Below, piece after piece: positions 31,371-44,384 of a DNA stretch of 64,000 bases. The notes under the pieces were generated by a model. That model searched no databases. It worked only from the letters and a program-made list of their open reading frames with translations, and was not told where the DNA came from. The stretch's first letter is position 1. The number at the start of each line of letters is the position of its first letter. This DNA is from Triplophysa rosa (lineage: Eukaryota; Chordata; Actinopteri; Cypriniformes; Nemacheilidae), in the NCBI RefSeq assembly GCF_024868665.1, contig NC_079908.1:4981152-5045151 (forward strand), read 5' to 3'. Position numbers and translations under genes: made by a program.

Positions 31371-34300
31371 GAAAGAGTTTACAGTATATTTTTACAAAAC
31401 AATCTCAAACTCAATAATTCAAAAGTGTCTTAAGAATGTTGAATGTCCTACTGTACAAATTCCCAGTCAAAGTCCAGATATCTATTTAAAATCCCAGTGA
31501 AATAAAAAATTACAATGCTCATTTTTTCAGGAAATATTTCAGCGTTTATTGTAAATAGTTTACCAATATGGGTCATTCTCTTTTAAACATTTGTGTGCAC
31601 TTCCTTCCTTTAATGACTAACCATCTTAAATGACACATGTTAGATGGCTGTTTACCCCTCCCCTTCTGCTGCCAGTTCCATTTAAAAATGCAACGACTGT
31701 TTAAATACAGCCAATCAAATCACAGAAAAAAACAAAAGCCACGCCCACTATTTTTCTCATTCGAAATTCCATTTCTCAAAATACAAAGTAAAAACGATCA
31801 CAACTTCCGCTTCACAGGACTTTAATCTGTATTTTTGATTTCCAGCATATACTGTATATCAATCCTTTTAAACTAATTTTTTTTTTTTGAGAAGCAAAAT
31901 TTCATGTGTTTGAATAGCAAATACTGTATCTTACATTTTGTAAGATACAAAATTTTATAACCCATTAGCATCAAAATGAGCCAATAAGGTAAGTAAACAA
32001 GCTTCATTTTCTCCGAAAACAAATCTTAATATAATTTTGCATAGTTTTCACTGAAAAGTCAAGGCAAACACAATGATTAAGAAAAATCTTTTTTTTGCTA
32101 TTAAGGCATTATTTGTGTGTGTGTTACCTAAGCGGTGGGTCAACAAACCCATAAAACTAACAGTTATCGCATTATATTACAGCATTGGCTTGCTTATGTC
32201 TGCCCAATTATCTTTAATAGCCCAGCTAACATTTCAGTGATTTGATTACACGAGACATACACAGATTAAGTCGATACCACATGCTGTGTCTGTGTATGAG
32301 ACTGTTACGAGATACGATGTGGGATGTTCTCAATCTCAAGTACTCACACATATACAAGAGATTCCCAATGGATATTAAGCACAAGTAATGTTTTCCAGAC
32401 AGGGCAGCTCTTAAGCGTTTAAGAGTTACCACATCACTCTTGTTGCATTCAGTCAGGCTAAGTGTCCACACGAGACACAGTTTATTTAAGCTTTTTTTAG
32501 AGTACTTGGCAAAAGAAGGTTCGGCGCTCCTGTGGGGTACGACTGACAGCTTATGAAGCAGCTTCTCAAAGTATGTGATATTAGAACTGCTGTGTTGGTG
32601 GCTACGTGTATGTTCACAGCATTTGTCCTTACAAATCTAACACAACCAGCATGAGTGAAGCAGTTTACTTATTAATGTCCCTCTTAGTTAATGCTCACTT
32701 TATTATTGTGTATGTCTACATTAATTCGTAGGCAACTGAACTTATTCAAAAATGTAATATATATTTCACTACTCTTCTAAGAAGCTTCAGCTGTCAGCGG
32801 AGGAAACTTCTCGCATGAGTGGCAAAACTTCTGAGTTGATGAGCGCTGAAAGTTTTAGCTGGAATATTCCAGCACACTTAATGACCAGAAATCCTCTCAG
32901 ACATATAGATTTTCCTCAATCTCTCCACAGGAAGTGCCACTTTTTTGCAGGTCCAGAAAATGAATTATTTAAATTGTTAGTATTATAGAATATACAGTAA
33001 CAAAAAGTTTTGTAAAGTATGTTCTTTTCCATTCAATGACAATTCATAGTAACCGTGACTGTCCAATTTAAAAAACACACCGTGATGCATCAGGTTGAAC
33101 ATCATCAAATGTCATTAATTCTCTCTCAGCTCAGCTCAGCTCCACATTTGATTTGATAAAAAAGTCAATTTCGCATTCAACAGCTGACTTCAAAAGACTT
33201 TAAATGTGTTGCATCCCAATTTGCCCACTTGTAGTCTTGCATAGACATTTAGTCCATTGTGATACATTTTCATTGTAACCAAATCCACAGATAGCACACA
33301 CACACATCTGGCAGACATCTATTTGATGTTTGGTCATCTGTAATACGTCTCTGAGAAGTCTGCTGTCAGATGTCATATAGACGTCTAGAAAATGTCTGCA
33401 AGTTGTTTTTGATTTAGAATGTGTGTAAAACTGCCCTTTCTAAGACGTTTATCAGATGTTTTTACACAGCAGATGTTTTTCAGAACTCCAGATCTTTAGG
33501 AGACATCTTACAGACATACCTGTGCTATATGGTTACAGCTTCTTCGATCACACGGCTTTGTGTTATTTCCAGGCGGACCGTTAAAGAATGTGACGCACTT
33601 CTCCAGAAAGTGCTGTAGTTCAACCAATCAGAAGACGACTTTGAATCTGCTAAAATGTTTCCTGTTAAGTGTGCCAAACGCAAAGACTGTTGGCTGAACG
33701 TCTGAGGCTGATACCAGCCCACTTGTGTCCTAGTAGTACTATTTGTTATGGGAAAGTATATACATTTGATTATATATACTTTTATACAATAATGTGCAAA
33801 TACTGGGACATATTAACTCATAACAGAAATGACCATTGTTGCCAAGACCGTGTTGTGTTTCCTAACAATTGCTAACAAATTGCTAACACACATTCTTGCA
33901 TTTCAGCTTTTATTTCATTTAAAATATCTTACTGCACAATTTTATTACCAATTCACTGTAGGGTTGTTAAACATATTACTATTTGGGACAATAGTTTTTA
34001 ATGTTATTTAGGACGGATATGAAAATTGGGACACAGGAATGGCTAAAAGCCTGACAGATGTGATCCTTAAAATTACCACATTTAAAAGAGCTATGACAAT
34101 TCTTCAAATAAAGGCTTTCTGAAAAACTTTCATCATAGAGATTTGGGAAATGTAAATTTTTGGGGTAAACGTATACTGAAAAAAAATACTACTGGACAAC
34201 TACAAATCCCAGGTTTTAGCCCTCTTTGTATCGAGAAATCTACCCAACATTCCCCGCAAATTACTCTCAACCCAACCTGATACTTGGTGTTTTTGAAGGC

Positions 34301-35680
34301 AATATCCACAGGTACATGTTAGATGTTCTTTATATAGCGACTTCCAATTATACAATATTTTGTGGCTGATATTGTATTTGTTGTGAGTGATTGTCTGGTA
34401 CCCACACACAAATCCATTGGCCTTTATATGTACTCCATGTGAATAATTCTTGTCTCTATTTACGTTCCTTTTTAAGTGGTTTGATTTATGTCTTCACCAT
34501 CTGGTTCACGGTCATTATAACGGCCTACTTTTTTCCCAACCTCAGTGTTTGTCTACAAGCTCAGCACGAAACTTTTCCACCACCACTGAATATATTCCCG
34601 ATCTGAATAAGGCATTTCACTGGAGACTCATTTGCCTCTGCGACTCAAAACTTGGAAATTGATTCTGATGCAGTTCACTGCCTCAGCACGGCGAGGTGAG
34701 ATCCCAGTAAATTACATTTTAAACCTGTTTATCCCCACTGAGCTCTTTGATGAATTCGTTTAATTCACAGTCACCGGGTGTCATTTATTACTCAAATCTT
34801 CACATTAGCGTTTGAGTAAAACATATTGGGAGAAGTGACTTGCATGAAGTTGGTACTTTATGATAAAATTAAGTGTAAATTTTGAAGTTAGCAAAAAGAT
34901 CAGAAACTATTTAAACTATTAATATATGATCTTTAACACCATCCAATTGCTTCATGCAATTGTGTTCACTTAGACATCACTATTATTACTATTTATGCAC
35001 AGGGTTAAAAGTTCCCAAGAATAGGTATTAAACTTTAGCATACAGTAGGGCTACGTGTTTCCGGCCAACATGACAAAGGACAATTTACTGATATAAAAAA
35101 AGAAGGAACCTGAATCCTATCTAGGGACCCTAAGCAAACACCCAGGATACACTATATTGCATCCACCAAGAACATGCAAGCAACTACTTAGGCATAGTGG
35201 TGACATTAGCTGACCCTCCACTGACCCTCGAAGAAGGATGAAGTGTAGATGACCATTATGAATGTAACCAGTTCATGTAAATGTGAGGCCGGTCGCGTAC
35301 GTCTAAATAGGTCATGGGCCACAGCTCCGAAATTCATTTCAAAGGCACTTTTTTAATTGCAAAGGGCTTGGTCAACCCCCATAAGTCACACTAATGAGAG
35401 GTATTACCATAATGAGAAAAGAGAAAGTTGGGATAGAATGGAAGTAGAAAATTGTGAAATGCAATATGCATCTGTTGGTAAACAAGCCCAAAGTAAACTC
35501 TGGCAATAACACAGGTGCAGCTGCACCAACTGTTTGGCTGCGTTTTCAATTGTGTACTGTGGCGGTGAACACCTTTTTGTTAAAAAAAAGTACATGATTC
35601 TTGAATACTAATCATTTGTGTACGATCAATATGCACGTGCATATGATCTTTGTGTTTACTGACCTATGATGTATGTTATT
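31371..35680. other. Non-coding region
   Basis: Apart from the repeat at 33,300-33,530, nothing could be supported: no exon with splice context and no terminal repeats. Confidence 0.45.
33300..33530 (+). repeat. Dispersed repeat (partner 11,940-12,060)
   Basis: Contains several agacgt/acgtct and agatgt blocks. 33,420-33,525 is the reverse complement of 11,940-12,060. Confidence 0.55.
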
Positions 35681-35683
35681 TTG

Positions 35684-36322
35684 AACCCAGCGTTAGGTCA
35701 ACAATAGGTTAACCCAGCATTTTGGGTTGAAACTACCGAGCATAGGCTAATTTTAGAGCTGTCAAAACGATTAATAGCGATTAATTGATTCCAAAATAAA
35801 AGTTTTTATTTTAGCATATGAGTGTGTGTTGTGTATAAACAGTATATGTATGTATATATATATATATATATATATACAGTATATGTATATGGGTAGTTGA
35901 CATTTAAATGTGTAAATGTGACCAATATGGTGTCATTTTGCAAATTTTTTGAAAGAAACTAACAATTAAGATATATCTGTCTTATGCAATTTTATATTAT
36001 AAATATTAATAGTATAATATAATTTATTATTAACAGTTTGTTTTCAAAAATTTAGGACACAATCTAAAATTGACATAAATACATATACATTTATATTTAA
36101 ATATTATTTACATTATGTATAAATATACAAGTATATATTTGTATATCCATGTGTGTTTGTGCATTTATACAAACAAATAAATAATATAAAACAAACATTT
36201 ATTTTGTAAACAATTAACCGCGATTTTAACAGCAATTAACAGCAATTTACAACAAAGCGGATGTGTTTGTCCCTTTTTGACCCAAAGCAAGGTTAAAAAT
36301 AACCCAGCATTTTTTGGAGTGT
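35684..36322. repeat. aacccagc-type MITE carrying a nested hAT-like MITE
   Basis: The left arm has aacccagcattttgggttg. The right arm has gacccaaagc and taacccagcattttttggagtgta. The centre is occupied by another element. Confidence 0.55.
35754..36245. repeat. hAT-like MITE (tagagctgtcaa end) with (TA)n core
   Basis: Starts tagagctgtcaaaacgattaa, close to the tagggctgtcaa end of the hAT copies, and ends with an attaaccgcgattttaacag block that mirrors it imperfectly. A (TA)n tract occupies 35,852-35,876. Confidence 0.6.
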
Positions 36323-36399
36323 ACAAACAACAACCATAAAAATAATTTACTTAAATATTGTTAAACAAGTGCAAATCAAGAAATTAACTGGTTCCATAC

Positions 36400-36524
36400 C
36401 TGCATATATCTTTTTTCAATCTGGTAGGCCGGTAGCTCCCGAGGCCTTATGGGGTAGTAAAGCATCCAACCGATGGGCACTTCAGAATCTCTGCCATCTG
36501 GATAATTCTCACCAAATCTTCCAT
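36400..36524 (-). CDS. Candidate host exon, unidentified protein
   Basis: The minus-strand sequence between an acceptor-like ttttcag and a good donor (ATGCAG/GTATGG) reads about 41 residues without a stop: GRFGENYPDGRDSEVPIGWMLYY..., then a Pro/Arg/Tyr-rich tail. Its amino-acid composition (Gly, Trp, Tyr, Pro, Asp, few Leu/Ile/Lys) is unlike the AT-rich chance frames around it and looks like a folded extracellular or enzymatic domain. I do not recognise the family, and no neighbouring exon of the same gene was found nearby. It could be one exon of a gene with long introns or a retained fragment. Confidence 0.4.
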
Positions 36525-37369
36525 GAACACTGAAAATTCTATCCATCCAAATGGTTTGCTTTGAGACAGGGGTGCTCAATCATGCCGCAAGGGAACCCAG
36601 TTGTAATTTTAAGTATAAGATTGTAATTAGCTGGTTCGGGTGTGTTGTGCTCTTGTTGTATCAGGGTGAGGTAAGTTTGAGCTTTCCTATATCATGTATT
36701 ATGACACTAAAGTTACAGAGCCAGTGGCGTTTACAGTTCTTCAAGGCACGGTCATTTTGGCAATGTGAAGTATTACATGCCCTGTATCAGATTAGTCATG
36801 CGGAAAAACGAATGAAACTGAGATAATGAGTAATTTGGGTTCTTCATGTAATGATCTCTGACGGAGAGGATGATTCGAGTCAGGCTGAGTCATGGCTGCT
36901 GACATAATGGAAATCTGCAGCCGATGGGAAACAGGAAGTTCATTTTATATAATGAAGACACCCAGTAGCGACAGTAGCGATCAGCGGGAATGTTGGTTTT
37001 TCTGTTCGGTGTGTTGCTTTATTCTCAGCGCCAGCCAATCACTTGTGCAAGATTCAAATAACACAAATGGATTTTGCCGTTTGACAAAGCTTCAAAAAAT
37101 AGGCAGATATTTTTCATTCGTAAAAGCGGGTCAAGCTGACGCACAGCTGTGCTGTCACTGTCCTTCATATTTGATTAGCTCAGACTATTGCTCTAGGCCC
37201 TGGACTTCAGCAGGACCTTATAGGAGTTCAAGTATGCTGATGTCCAATTACACAACAGGGATGTGTAGCCCCTGTCTGCTGAATGAATGCTACGGTGCTG
37301 TTCTTATATTGTAGACATTTGTGTTCCTTGAAACACTTATAAATGTAAAACAAAACATTAAAAACCATT
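36525..37369. other. Non-coding sequence
   Basis: Nothing assignable. The plus frame 36,892-37,314 (140 codons) has no recognisable domain or splice signals. Confidence 0.4.
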
Positions 37370-37930
37370 TTTACACCACCAGTCAAAAGTTTCAAATCCC
37401 CCCTCATTTTAGAATAATAGTAAACTCATCAAAATCATAAAATAACACAATTGTAACTGTGAGAATATGGCTAAAAGCATTCCAAATAAATACAACTGTT
37501 ATATTTTAGCATCTTTAAAGTTGCACCCTTTCCCTAGAATTTGCCAACTCGTTCTCTTGGCATTTTATCATTCAACTTCTTGAGGATTTAACCTGGGAAG
37601 CATGTTTAAACAGTATTGAAGGAATTTCTATATATTCTGCAATCTTATTGACTGTTCTTCGTTCATTATTTTGTCCATTTCAAAAATACTTTTAATATTT
37701 GTTTTCTAATGAAATAAAGTAATATGTTGGCACAATTTTATTTTTGTCTGCAAAAGTATTTTTTAAATATTGAAATATACTCATTCAGATTAAAATATTT
37801 TTATGCTCAGGAGAAACATTTTTGTCAAGTGTGTCTAAACACATCTGCAAATTAATCTAAACTTTTTATTTTTTTATTTTATTAAAATGACTTGGAATTC
37901 TGTCCAGGGTTATGTGTCTACCTGCTACCA
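37370..37930 (-). repeat. Probable decayed Tc1-family fragment
   Basis: caccagtcaaaagttt near the left resembles a common teleost Tc1 terminal repeat, and the cttggcatttt ... cttgaggattt stretch resembles the untranslated 3' part of such elements. No transposase frame and no clear right end, so this is tentative. Confidence 0.35.
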
Positions 37931-39050
37931 ACATTAATGACTTAGAGAATTGCATTATTTAAGCTGCAATCTATAACTTTTATTATGGAAGTAAACAACA
38001 AAAACAACAACTTTATTGTTATTGTTATTCAGCAAGTATATATAAAAATCATACCTTTCTCCCAAGTAATCTGCAATATCAAACAGAGCTGGCGATATAG
38101 AAGCAAAAATTATTGTAAAAGAACATAGTTTTTAATGACATCATTATGGTTTTAATAATACATTCTTCAAGGACATTACAGTCTTTTTATTGCATTAACT
38201 TGTGTTATGTTTGCCACTCGAGGACAATCTAAAAATATCAACCTTATCACCTTGAATTTGTATTGTAAACAACTGATAATTAAGAAGTCCATACTTTTTG
38301 AAACATTAGCATAGCATTCTGCACTAAATGGGGTACCTTGTGGTTTCATGACCTTATGGTTTTATAATGTCAAATTAAACTGTAAAAAAAGTATGGTTTT
38401 TACTGTAAGCACACAGCAGTTAAAACAAAACACTTCGTATGAGGTGGCTTTCATTGACTTGGGTGCATGGCTAACAATTTTGCACAAGTGATGAAATCAC
38501 TTGTGAAATCACAGAGTATGAATCGAAATCTTGTACTAAAAATTGGTCCTGCATGCTAACCATCATTTATTTTTGTCTCTGTAGGGCTTTTATTCTTTAA
38601 ATTCAAACAACTGAGAGTGGTAACAAAGAGTGTAAAAGGTGCATCTATATTACACTATTTTAACATATTTATTCTTTTTGACAACTGTGATTTGAAGCTG
38701 TGTTTTATAAGGATGTAAACCGCTGAGTCTGGCAGGAGGAATACAGTCTGTGGTATTATAAAAAGGCTGTAAATAGGGAAAGCCTTTTTACACTAAGCCT
38801 GATCTGTATGCTGGATGGCAAGTAGAAGCCCTCTAACTGTGCCTTTATGAGCAAACATTCTGGGGCAAGAATAAATATTACCCACCAACAGCATTATTTT
38901 TTTGCACTTACTGTCTGTGTTTTTTTTGTAAAGATTTGCAAGTAGAATGCAGCGTTAGCACACACAGTAAAACTGACAGTGTTGATTCAACTCCATGGGA
39001 GTTGATTTCAACACTAGAGCAGTGTTTATATAATTCTCACTGCCCAGTTT
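37931..39050. other. Non-coding sequence
   Basis: No gene. An acacagtaaaactgacagtgttgattc motif (38,962-38,988) looks like a transposon end, but no partner was firmly identified. Confidence 0.4.
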
Positions 39051-39276
39051 AATTAACACCCTTGCTAGTGTTAAGAGTTTTACTCTACCAGTGTTGATAA
39101 TTTTACTCTGTTAGTGTTGAGTTATTAACTCTAAATACTGATAATTTAACACTTTTAATAGTTAATTAACACCCTTGCCAGTGTTTAAAGTTTTACTCTA
39201 CCAGTGTTGATCATATCAATTTGTTAGTGTTGAGTGATTACTCTAAATACTGATAATTAAACACTTTTTAATAGTT
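39051..39276 (+). repeat. 113-bp tandem duplication
   Basis: Two units beginning aattaacaccc at 39,051 and 39,164, each with tttactctaccagtgttgat and actctaaatactgataa, and a partial third start near 39,278. Confidence 0.85.
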
Positions 39277-39606
39277 AATCACACTTAAATGGTCAATATT
39301 GAAACACTATCGGTCATTGATTTTAAATAGACAAAGAATCAATTAATCAGAAGTACTAACGACTTCTCAGTTTTATTTCACATTCTTAAATCATTATAAT
39401 GTGACGTGAAATACAGAGCATTATCACTTACAAACTTTAGGATAAAATGTACTTACACATCACAAGAGCATTACAGTTGGAACAATATAAAACTGGATGC
39501 CTCTTAAATTCAAATTTGATACAGGAAATCACAGCAGATGTTAAAGTTTCTGTAAATAATGCAATACATTCTTTTAATAAAACCAGCTTACGTTAAACTC
39601 TGGATA

Positions 39607-39961
39607 TTAAAATAATTTAACAAGGGTCAAACCAAGCTTTTCAGACAATGAGAAAGTAACACAAATGCTTTCTTCTGGTCCACATGCACACTGCATATCA
39701 AATGGCTTGTAAAATCGCAGACTTTTGAGTTGAATAACAGTTTCCTTGTATTCACCATTACTTACAACAAAAGCATGTTTGTGTTCACTGAAATATTCTG
39801 TGACCAGTTCATTGACTATGAAAGCTATACACTCACCTATTACAAGAATCTGTGCTATTTTGGAAAATACAGGAAGCTCATGTTTTAAATTATTGCAAAC
39901 AAGAAGTCCAACTCTGTACTCAATGCCATCAATTTTAACCCAATTATGCAATAGACATTTT
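39607..39961 (-). CDS. Terminal exon of the SAMD3-like gene
   Basis: The acceptor ctgtgcag/gaaaatg precedes a 115-codon open stretch ending in LTLVKLF and a stop. It reads HNWVKIDGIEYRVGLLVCNN, then ELPVFSKIAQILVIGE and YFSEHKHAFVV, the C-terminal domain typical of this teleost family (aromatic/Gly/Val pattern of a beta-rich fold). This is the longest uninterrupted piece of the gene and the best handle for identifying it. Confidence 0.6.
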
Positions 39962-41847
39962 CCTGCACAGGAATTTTAAGAGAAGACAACAATTCATCAC
40001 CATCATGGTCTGCAAAAGAAAATAAAGACAATGGCCCAAACTCTTTGCGATGTAATGTTAATGAGTCCCAGTGACCTGTTAGCCTGAAGAAAAAAAGACA
40101 TGTACACCTTTTGTGAATGCATCAATTTTGCTTGGAAGGCTACCAAGTTTAAAGGAACAGGCAGACTTTAAAAAAAGACAAGTCCCATCTACAATACAAA
40201 ACTACTGCCAAGCTGACCATTTGTAAACATCTCACCAGAACACTGCTCACTGTCTCTCTGATGTTTTGCTGACAGAAGAAGTGAGGATACAGTAGAAGTT
40301 GAAGTAAGTCCCATGGCTTCTTCGATGATTCTTGGCTTGAAAGCTGTATCCCACCTTTCAAGCAAATTTGACGATGTCTCTGTATTGAAGATCAGTGAGA
40401 AATCTTGATTCACCTTTAACAAAAACAAGAATATAAATAAGAATATTTTGCCCACTACTCTGAATAAGCTACCTCCTAACGTACCAGTCCTTTGATGTTA
40501 AGAAACCGAGGAAAGGTCTTCAGAATATCTGCAGTCTTGTCTGGATCGTGAACAAGCCCGTGTCTGTATTTAAATGTCTCCTCATTTTGAGCAAGATCTG
40601 TCCTTCATCTGTGGAATGTGTGAGAAATGCGACAGCTTCTCTCAAAGAATCCTCATCCTGCTGCTCAGAGCTAGAACATCTGTTCAGCAAAAGTCCACTG
40701 ACATCAGCATCACCTTTCTTGGAAAAGCTAACACTTTTCTTGTTGGTGTTCCTCTGCAGCTTTCAACCGCCAAGCAATATATCCAGTCCCACTGTCTGAA
40801 TCATAAAAATGCTCCTGTAGAATATGAAATAATGTTGAGGTTCATTATTTACAATGACAATATAGCCAGAGTTATATTATAATACCATATACAATTTAAA
40901 CACTCACATAGCCTTTTTTTTTGAAAATGGATCTCTTAGCGATGGTAAGAGAGACACAACACCAAGAGCATATTGCTCTCTCTGGTTTCTTGTGGGAATC
41001 CTCCTTGAACATCAAAAACAGACTATATTTAAGCACAACATATGTCACAGTACTGACATACCTGTATAAGAACTATACATGTCAATACTAACACAAATAC
41101 AAGCACTATTCATGACACAATATGGACATTAAAATACAAATACAACATTTAATATGACAGGTGTTTCAATTTCTCTGTCACTGTCAGAGAAAAATTTAAA
41201 CTTTGAAAAATCTTTTAGGAGCAAAAGAAAAAATTGCTTTTACCCATGCATTTGTACCATATGAGCAATAAAATGTTGACTAGGAGTTGTCTCATTTCGC
41301 TTGAAAGTGTTTTTTTGGAACTGTATTCAGCAAGGATGGCATACCTCCACTGTTCTTCTCAAGGGCACAAAGGACCACCTTCCAAAACAAAAAAAGTATA
41401 GCTTCCATGTATATGCACAAAATATAAATTATTAATATAAATACTATTCAGACTTTTACAAGTTACCTTTTTTGCTTCAGCCGCGAGTCATCTGATGGCT
41501 TAGATTTTTGGAAGGACGTTCTGGGGTTTGATCATCAAGTTCAGTTGATGAATGACTACGACTTTGTGACAATGTGTCAGTGCAAGGGCTGCTTGTTGCA
41601 TATGATGACAAAAATTCTGAAACACACAAACCTATTACAACAGATCCTAAAATAGTTTGAGAAAGACAAAAAGGTAATCATACTGTACCTTCATTTTGTC
41701 CTCTAGCTGTGAGCAACATATCAGGTCTCGCCTTGAGTACATCTTGTAAAATGTCCTCGTCAATTTCAGTATCAGTGTCATCAAAAATCACAGATCTGTC
41801 TGGCGGGTAGGCCAAACAGACTGTGGACTAAACATGAACACGATATA

Positions 41848-43068
41848 CACTCACCTAAAGGATTATTAGGAACACCATACTAATACGGTGTTTGACCCCC
41901 TTTCGCCTTCAGAACTGCCTTAATTCTACGTGGCATTGATTCAACAAGGTGCTGAAAGCATTCTTTAGAAATGTTGGCCCATATTGATAGGATAGCATCT
42001 TGCAGTTGATGGAGATTTGTGGGATGCACATCCAGGGCACGAAGCTCCCGTTCCACCACATCCCAAAGATGTTCTATCGGGTTGAGATCTGGTGACTGTG
42101 GGGGCCATTCTAGTACAGTGAACTCATTGTCATGTTCAAGAAACCAATTTGAAATGATTCGAGCTTTGTGACATGGTGCATTATCCTGCTGGAAGTAGCC
42201 ATTAGAGGATGGGTACATGGTGGTCATAAAGGGATGGACATGGTCAGAAACAATGCTCAGGTAGGCCGTGGCATTTAAACGATGCCCAATTGGCACTAAG
42301 GGGCCTAAAGTGTGCCAAGAAAACATCCCCCACACCATTACACCACCACCACCAGCCTGCACAGTGGTAACAAGGCATGATGGATCCATGTTCTCATTCT
42401 GTTTACGCCAAATTCTGACTCTACCATTTGAATGTCTCAACAGAAATCGAGACTCATCAGACCAGGCAACATTTTTCCAGTCTTCAACTGTCCAATTTTG
42501 GTGAGCTCGTGCAAATTGTAGCCTCTTTTTCCTATTTGTAGTGGAGATGAGTGGTACCCGGTGGGGTCTTCTGCTGTTGTAGCCCATCTGCCTCAAGGTT
42601 GTGCGTGTTGTGGCTTCACAAATGCTTTGCTGCATACCTCGGTTGTAACGAGTGGTTATTTCAGTCAAAGTTGCTCTTCTATCAGCTTGAATCAGTCGGC
42701 CCATTCTCCTCTGACCTCTAGCATCAACAAGGCATTTTCGCCCACAGGACTGCCGCATACTGGATGTTTTTCCCTTTTCACACCATTCTTTGTAAACCCT
42801 AGAAATGGTTGTGCGTGAAAATCCCAGTAACTGAGCAGATTGTGAAATACTCAGACCGGCCCGTCTGGCACCAACAACCATGCCACGCTCAAAATTGCTT
42901 AAATCACCTTTCTTTCCCATTCTGACATTCAGTTTGGAGTTCAGGAGATTGTCTTGACCAGGACCACACCCCTAAATGCATTGAAGCAACTGCCATGTGA
43001 TTGGTTGATTAGATAATTGCATTAATGAGAAATTGAACAGGTGTTCCTAATAATCCTTTAGGTGAGTG
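41848..43068 (-). mobile_element. Intact Tc1/mariner transposon with DD36E transposase
   Basis: 1,221 bp between TA dinucleotides, with perfect short terminal inverted repeats (cactcacctaaaggattatt..., about 29 bp) at both ends and one uninterrupted transposase. It sits in the first coding intron of the SAMD3-like gene, on the same strand. Perfect ends plus an intact ORF indicate very recent activity. Confidence 0.97.
41880..42920 (-). CDS. Tc1/mariner transposase, 346 aa, DD36E
   Basis: Cut-and-paste transposase acting in the nucleus on its own terminal repeats and TA targets. The N-terminal paired-type DNA-binding region (residues 1-115) has two helix-turn-helix units (LSNFERGMVVGARRAG, SISQSAQLLGFSRTTISRVY) with basic linkers. 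The catalytic domain carries Asp155 (VAWSDESRF), a Gly-rich box (GGGGVMVWG, about 190-198), Asp246 (YFQQDNAPCH) and Glu283 (NPIEHLWD). Between Asp246 and Glu283 there are 36 residues, not the 34 of classical Tc1, placing it with DD36E families. Full length, no stop or frameshift; the start follows the right terminal repeat by about 150 bp. All catalytic residues are present, so it may encode active enzyme. Confidence 0.96.
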   Translation of the reverse strand: MGKKGDLSNFERGMVVGARRAGLSISQSAQLLGFSRTTISRVYKEWCEKGKTSSMRQSCGRKCLVDARGQRRMGRLIQADRRATLTEITTRYNRGMQQSICEATTRTTLRQMGYNSRRPHRVPLISTTNRKKRLQFARAHQNWTVEDWKNVAWSDESRFLLRHSNGRVRIWRKQNENMDPSCLVTTVQAGGGGVMVWGMFSWHTLGPLVPIGHRLNATAYLSIVSDHVHPFMTTMYPSSNGYFQQDNAPCHKARIISNWFLEHDNEFTVLEWPPQSPDLNPIEHLWDVVERELRALDVHPTNLHQLQDAILSIWANISKECFQHLVESMPRRIKAVLKAKGGQTPY

Positions 43069-43711
43069 TATATATGTAGAGAAGAGAAGCAACAAACAAA
43101 TCAATTAAAGTTAAATTTTACCTTCATTAATGAAGTCAGCGAAAGTAAATCCATCCTGCAGTTTGATAAATTTTCTTGAGCCCTGATATCTCACTTTAAT
43201 GAACAGCATGTTCCAAACCTGCAAAGTCATTAGAGAAAGTTAGTCATAACATTAAATTTTGTAGTCAATTTTATTTATTATTAAGAAACATTCATTTTAT
43301 GACATGCAAGTTATTTAACAAAACACCAACACAAAAAAATCAGGACAGGTTTCAGTACAGTAGTGAGTGTTATTTTAATGTACCTCTTACGAATATCCTT
43401 TTTAAAATGTAAACATTTGTCTAAAGCATATGGAATTTGATTATACCATGTCTATCACTACAACATCTAAACAAATTGCCTCAGTGTTCATTATTTTTGA
43501 CAAGTTAAAACTTGAACGATTGCATGATTTTTAACTAATCTCAAATGTGGTCACAACGCGAGACTGAGTACAAAAGGGAAAAAAGAGCCAAGAAATATAA
43601 GAGATTAAGTGGTTACACACACAACTTCGATTTTAGCAGACACCATCTTATATCGCCAACACGTGCTTGACTCACAAAACTCCTATCTGAAACCGCCATC
43701 TTGAAGGAAAT

Positions 43712-43965
43712 AGGCCGTTTCTCAAACGCATGGCTGCATCCTCTAGAGGTCGCAATTCCAGGCTGAATCGTAATAAATAAATGTCTTATTTCATAATATT
43801 AACCATTAATGTGACTGTTATTCTTATTTTGGCGTAAATTGTTGTAATATGTTTATGACTTGCGAATGCACTGCTCAGTAACTAAAATAAACCAGGTTTG
43901 ATGACGTGTGCAGCCCGCAAATGCGACGAGTTGCTGAATTCGGCCTTCCGTTTGAGAAACCGCCT
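43712..43965. repeat. MITE with ggccgtttctcaaacg-type terminal repeats
   Basis: The left end aggccgtttctcaaacgc and right end ccgtttgagaaaccgcc are imperfect inverted partners; about 254 bp, in intron 1 or the 5' region of the SAMD3-like gene. Confidence 0.7.
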
Positions 43966-44384
43966 GACAGGCAGAACAATTTAAAAATTTGCTATTTTTT
44001 TAACAGTTTCTGTAACTTTAAATATGTCAAAAGGCACACATAATTACTGTTTTTTTATTAATTCTGTAAACGATTTAAGGTTTACCTCAACCCAATTGCA
44101 AGAAAGCACATGAATACTTAAAATATCTGCATTAATACGTTTATTAACGTATAAAGCCAATATTCTCAGCATAAACCCGATAATCAACTATATTAAAACA
44201 ATGGCACCGTCACGAGGTAACGTTAGCAGCTCTAACTAATTTTATGTAAGGTTAACTTAGCTGATGATAAACAACAAACCTTTAAAGTTCTAAATTATTT
44301 TTTATCGTATAACAAATTTATACTGATTTTTTAAAGTTCTTTATATATTTATAGACACCAAAATACTCAAACTAATTGACTTAC

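Noticed and set aside
36892..37314. 140-codon plus-strand ORF
   Set aside because: No recognisable domain, Cys/Ser-rich chance composition, no flanking splice sites.
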